From a virus: 64,000 nucleotides of DNA. The notes below the pieces were generated by a model. It was not told where the DNA came from, did no database searches, and saw only the letters and a program-made list of their open reading frames with translations. A program made the position numbers and the translations under genes. Location: IMG/VR virus record IMGVR_UViG_3300045971_000354, positions 1-64,000 of that record, one strand, 5' to 3'. The number at the start of each line of letters is the position of its first letter. Within the stretch, counting starts at the first letter, position 1. Below are positions 60,025 through 64,000 of the stretch, piece after piece.

Positions 60025-63000
60025 ATGGCAAGTAGAGACATTTCAAAACCAGTCGACATTAATAATTCATCGGTTACCCGCCGCTCATCGGATTTATTGC
60101 CCGGTTATCTTAGAACAGATAAGAACACTAAATTTTTAGCTAGCACGTTAGATCAATTTATTCAACAACCTGAATTAGAGCGCGTTAACGGATTTGTAGG
60201 AAGCAAAGAAAGTGTAAACTATAATGCATCTACTGATAATTATATTGACGGCGGAACTCCTTTACGTAATGCATATCAACTAGAGCCTAGTCTTGTAATT
60301 AAGGATGTACAAGGGGCGATTAATATAGCATTAGGATATGATGATCTTATTAATGAATTAGGATTTTCAGGAGCAGATACCTCCAATTTAGATAGAATGT
60401 TTAGACCACGTTCGCATTCTTATGATCCTAGAATTGATTGGGATAAGTTTGTTAATTATAATCAATATTACTGGATGCCGCTCGGCCCTGATGTTATTGA
60501 GATTACCGGGTTGCAAAAGCATACAGTTAGTACATATTCAGTTACTGATTCTGCTGACGGTAACTCATTAATTTTCATGCCTGACGGGTTAACTCCTACT
60601 CCTCTATTAACATTGTACAGAGGCATGACTTACATTTTTAATGTAACTAGTAAATATTCTTTCTATATCAAGACATCATATGTTATCGGAGCATCTAATT
60701 TATACGAAGGCGCATCTGGTAATGGATCTAAAAATGGGCAGGTAGTTCTTACTGTTGATGATTTTACTCCTAACACTTTATTTTATTTTGCCGAAGGAAA
60801 TCCAAATGCCATCGGCCAGATTTCCATTAAGACACTTTCTGAAGATACTGTGATTGATGTTGATGCATCGATTGTAGGGAAAGAAACATTTACTGCTAAT
60901 AACGGTATTACACTTAGCAACGGAATGAAGATTAAATTTGCAGGTTCGGTAACTCCTGCATATTACGAAAACAAGGAATTTTTTGTAGAAGGTGTTGGCA
61001 GTGCAATTGTGTTGGTTGATTTTGCTAGTTTAACTAACGTTGGAACTGGAACAACAAATATAGATCCTAATTTTGATGCTACTCCTTTTGATCAATATCC
61101 GTTTGATGATTTCCAATTCCTGCCATTGACTCCTGAATATATTACTAGCAACCGTGCAAGCCCTGATGCAAACCCGTGGGCACGGTATAATCGTTGGGTT
61201 CATAAAGACGTTATTGCAGTCACCGCAACTGCAAATAATGTTCCATTAGTATACCCTAATGAGATGAGAGCACACCGTCCGATTGTTGAGTTTGTAGCAG
61301 GTCTGCAACTTTACAATTCTGGTGCAATCGCTAAACAATATGTAGATTTAATCGATACTTCCACTGCTAATGCTTTTTCGACTGTAGAAGGTACTCCTGG
61401 ATTTTATATTGATGGTGTATTAGTTGAGCAAGGCCATCGTGTTATTTTTAATGCAGATACTGATTCTCTTGTTAGGGGTAAAATTTACGAAGTAAAGTTT
61501 GTAATTATTAACAATCAACAAATTATTAATTTAGAAGAAACACTAGATAGCACACCATTTATAAACAATGCTGTTCTTGCAATCAGAGGAACACAGTATG
61601 CAGGATCTAATTGGTGGTTCAACGGCGACAAGTGGGTATTTGGACAACAAAAGACATTAACAAATCAGCTTCCGTTATTTGAATTATATGATAATCAAGG
61701 AAACCGTTTCTCTGATCAATCAATATATCAAAGTTCGTTCCTTGGAACTAGGGTTTTTAATTATGCAGTTGGAACAGGAAGTAATGATCCTGTTTTAGGA
61801 TTTCCATTTACCTACCGAAATATTTCAAGTGTTGGAGAGTATCTGTTTAACAATTATTATATGACAGATAAATTTAACAACTTTAAGAATGGTGCAGTTG
61901 AAGTTATTAATGTATCAACTGGATTTTTAAAATTAAACGATGCTACCGGCAACTCAACATTTATTACAGTATGGTCTCCTGCCGCTACTCGTGCTGTTTC
62001 AGTTAATTCTAGCAGATTTTATGAGCCGCCTACTAATTTAACTAATAATCCGTTAAACGGATCTATTACTGATTTCTCTTTCTCAGAATTAAGCGATCAT
62101 GCTAAAACTATTGCTGATAACAACAGTAAATTTATTGGAGTGTTCCCAGGAACCAATAATCTTAGAGATTTAAAAAATATAAGCACGTTTGGTACTCGTT
62201 TAGTTAGTCACGATAACCCTATGAGCTTTGCACATTATTTTTTAGGAACTAAAGAAAATAATATTATTGATGCAATTAGAAAAGTATCGAATGATTATAA
62301 TCAGTTTAAATCTGTATTACTTAGGAATATTCCTAAGTTTAAAGGAACATATACCGCTGCAGAAACATTAGATAATATTTTAGTATCTTTAAATTCTACT
62401 AAAGACACGACAGCATCTTATAACTATTCAGATATGCTTGCTCACGGAAGCAGTAATGTTTCTAGAAAATTTACAGTAACTGATAGTCGAAATGTTCGAT
62501 ATAGTCTTGCATCATTATTTGATGACAGCATATTATCTGAACGTGCAGTTTTAGTTTATGTTAATGATTCTATATTAGTTAACAAGCACGATTATCTAAT
62601 TGAACAATATACTCCTACGATTACTATTAGCAAACCGTTAGTTAAAGGCGATATAATTACTATTTTAGATTATAGTAGCACAGTAGGTAGTTTTGTACCT
62701 TCTACTCCTACTAAACTAGGACTATACCCAAAGTTTGCACCTAAAATATATGTCGACGATACATATATTACTCCGCAGTGTGTAATACAAGGGCATGACG
62801 GCAATATTATGATTGCATTTACTTCGGTTGATGCATTTAAAAATAACAACATTGATGATCGAGATTTAGTTATCATGGAATATGAATCTCGTATTTTCAA
62901 TAATCTAAAGATACAGTATAATCCTGAGTTATTAGATATTAATTCTATAATTCCGGGTGCATTTAGAAAAACTGATTTTTTACCGAATGAAATTACTAAA

Positions 63001-64000
63001 TTTATTACTCCTGATTTCTTACGTTGGGCAAGTTATTTCGGGGTAGATTATCAGACTAAAGTATCTGATGGGCATCCATTTACATATAACTATTCAGGGT
63101 CGTTTGATTCTATCTCTAACGCACCTGTTTCTGGATATTGGAGAAATATTTATAAGCATTTCTTTGACACCGATCGCCCGCATACTCATCCTTGGGAAAT
63201 GCTTGGTTTTACTGAGCAACCTATATGGTGGGAATCTGTATATGGCCCAGCGCCGTATACTTCCGGTAATGGAGTGATGTGGAAAGATCTCGAAGATGGA
63301 CGTATTGCCTCGGGTACTCGAGCAGGAATTGACTCAATGTATGCTCGTCCAGGATTACATAAAATTATTCCAGTAGATGCAAGCGGAGTATTATTGGATC
63401 CAATTGATGCGGGTATTACAGATACTACAAATATTAGTTTAGAGGTGTCGTTATGGCAAGCAGGGGATTGTGCTCCTGCAGAAACTACATGGCGTAGAAG
63501 CAGTTATTGGCCTTTCGTTTGCCAAGTTGTACTAGCACTTGCTAACCCTGCATCATATGCAGCATTATGTTTTGACCCTAGTAGAATGCATAAAAATATT
63601 GCAGGTCAATATAAGTACGGCACATCTGGCATATTTTTAAATCCAACTAACGTTTTATTATTCAGAGACACTGTAAATAACACTAGAGTATTATCTAGTG
63701 GATACAGTGTATTTGTGATTGAGGCAGGTATTGCTAGAAATATAAATTATCTTAATGTTTTAAACTCAGATTTTGCAAATTTAGATTATAACTTGATGGT
63801 TAAGTTAGGAGGTTTTGCAAGTAAAGAAAAATTACAAGTGGGTATTGATTCAGTTGATCCTACTAGCACATATGCTGGCTCGTTAGTGCCAAGTGAAGAT
63901 TATACAATATTTTATAATCAAAGTTCTCCGATTGACAGCATTAATATTTCAGGACTTGTAATTCAAAAAACTGAAAGAGGATGGATGGTAAAAGGTTACG
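60025..64000 (+). CDS. Large baseplate/virion structural protein in the gp7 position (3' end outside window)
   Basis: ATG 60025 (MASRDISKPVDINNSSVTRRS), overlapping nothing and 2 nt after the gp6 stop, open to the right edge for 1325 codons. Early segments include DLLPGYLRTDKNTKFLASTLDQ, then ERVNGFVGSK, and SYDPRIDWDKFVNYNQYYWMPLGP, which I recognise from large structural proteins of T4-like aquatic phages. A later stretch is aromatic-rich (HPWEMLGFTEQPIWWESVYGP). In T4 gene order gp7, the wedge initiator, follows gp6, so this is the likely equivalent, though much larger than T4 gp7 (1032 aa) may suggest and without provable sequence match. Confidence 0.7.
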   Translation, partial: MASRDISKPVDINNSSVTRRSSDLLPGYLRTDKNTKFLASTLDQFIQQPELERVNGFVGSKESVNYNASTDNYIDGGTPLRNAYQLEPSLVIKDVQGAINIALGYDDLINELGFSGADTSNLDRMFRPRSHSYDPRIDWDKFVNYNQYYWMPLGPDVIEITGLQKHTVSTYSVTDSADGNSLIFMPDGLTPTPLLTLYRGMTYIFNVTSKYSFYIKTSYVIGASNLYEGASGNGSKNGQVVLTVDDFTPNTLFYFAEGNPNAIGQISIKTLSEDTVIDVDASIVGKETFTANNGITLSNGMKIKFAGSVTPAYYENKEFFVEGVGSAIVLVDFASLTNVGTGTTNIDPNFDATPFDQYPFDDFQFLPLTPEYITSNRASPDANPWARYNRWVHKDVIAVTATANNVPLVYPNEMRAHRPIVEFVAGLQLYNSGAIAKQYVDLIDTSTANAFSTVEGTPGFYIDGVLVEQGHRVIFNADTDSLVRGKIYEVKFVIINNQQIINLEETLDSTPFINNAVLAIRGTQYAGSNWWFNGDKWVFGQQKTLTNQLPLFELYDNQGNRFSDQSIYQSSFLGTRVFNYAVGTGSNDPVLGFPFTYRNISSVGEYLFNNYYMTDKFNNFKNGAVEVINVSTGFLKLNDATGNSTFITVWSPAATRAVSVNSSRFYEPPTNLTNNPLNGSITDFSFSELSDHAKTIADNNSKFIGVFPGTNNLRDLKNISTFGTRLVSHDNPMSFAHYFLGTKENNIIDAIRKVSNDYNQFKSVLLRNIPKFKGTYTAAETLDNILVSLNSTKDTTASYNYSDMLAHGSSNVSRKFTVTDSRNVRYSLASLFDDSILSERAVLVYVNDSILVNKHDYLIEQYTPTITISKPLVKGDIITILDYSSTVGSFVPSTPTKLGLYPKFAPKIYVDDTYITPQCVIQGHDGNIMIAFTSVDAFKNNNIDDRDLVIMEYESRIFNNLKIQYNPELLDINSIIPGAFRKTDFLPNEITKFITPDFLRWASYFGVDYQTKVSDGHPFTYNYSGSFDSISNAPVSGYWRNIYKHFFDTDRPHTHPWEMLGFTEQPIWWESVYGPAPYTSGNGVMWKDLEDGRIASGTRAGIDSMYARPGLHKIIPVDASGVLLDPIDAGITDTTNISLEVSLWQAGDCAPAETTWRRSSYWPFVCQVVLALANPASYAALCFDPSRMHKNIAGQYKYGTSGIFLNPTNVLLFRDTVNNTRVLSSGYSVFVIEAGIARNINYLNVLNSDFANLDYNLMVKLGGFASKEKLQVGIDSVDPTSTYAGSLVPSEDYTIFYNQSSPIDSINISGLVIQKTERGWMVKGY

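Overview
This window is the structural heart of a tailed-phage genome of the T4-like myovirus type. The relatives it most resembles are the aquatic ones (cyanophages and pelagimyophages), not coliphage T4. The evidence is a nearly complete T4-type set: capsid genes gp20, a gp67-like protein, gp21, gp22 and gp23; baseplate genes gp48/54-like, gp53, gp5, gp25, gp6 and a gp7-position protein; recombination nuclease gp46/gp47; and late sigma factor gp55. The gp55 carries the long central insertion I associate with marine T4-like phages. The DNA is AT-rich and densely packed, many genes overlap by 1-26 nt, and I see no tRNA, rRNA, CRISPR or host metabolic gene. The host cannot be named from this sequence.

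Layout. Bases 1-31816 (minus strand) are a block of fiber and virion-surface genes: four very large repeat-built fibers (the first runs off the left edge), a 128-aa protein, a 3963-aa giant fiber, then a series of smaller structural proteins. A 213-aa structural gene (31849-32490) faces a plus-strand GH19 endolysin (32600-33232). An HNH homing endonuclease follows, then the capsid block gp23-gp22-gp21-gp67-like-small ORF-gp20 and a tape-measure-like protein, all on the minus strand (34077-43000). Divergent from the tape measure is a plus-strand gp26-like gene joined to a gp51-like frame by a textbook -1 frameshift signal. A minus-strand A/P/Q-rich protein and a 573-bp structured intergenic region come next. 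Then a minus-strand recombination/transcription cluster runs gp55-gp47-gp46-two small genes-GIY-YIG protein. From 50173 to the right edge the baseplate operon reads on the plus strand: gp48/54-like, gp53, hub-like 932-aa protein, gp5 with a C-terminal lambda-R-type lytic domain, gp25, gp6, gp7-position protein (cut by the window end).

How it fits together. gp55 would direct RNA polymerase to late promoters, and a TAAATA-core motif matching the T4 late promoter sits before many transcription units. The capsid block builds and matures the prohead. The gp26/gp51 frameshift pair beside the tape measure looks like the tail-assembly chaperone system. The baseplate block builds the injection machine, and the left block supplies host-recognition fibers. 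The strongest lead is the frameshift signal (slippery T TTT TTC, 5-nt spacer, 11-bp stem). Others are the giant fiber built by inserting 19 copies of a CxRD module into an otherwise conserved protein, and the relocation and replacement of the gp5 lytic domain.
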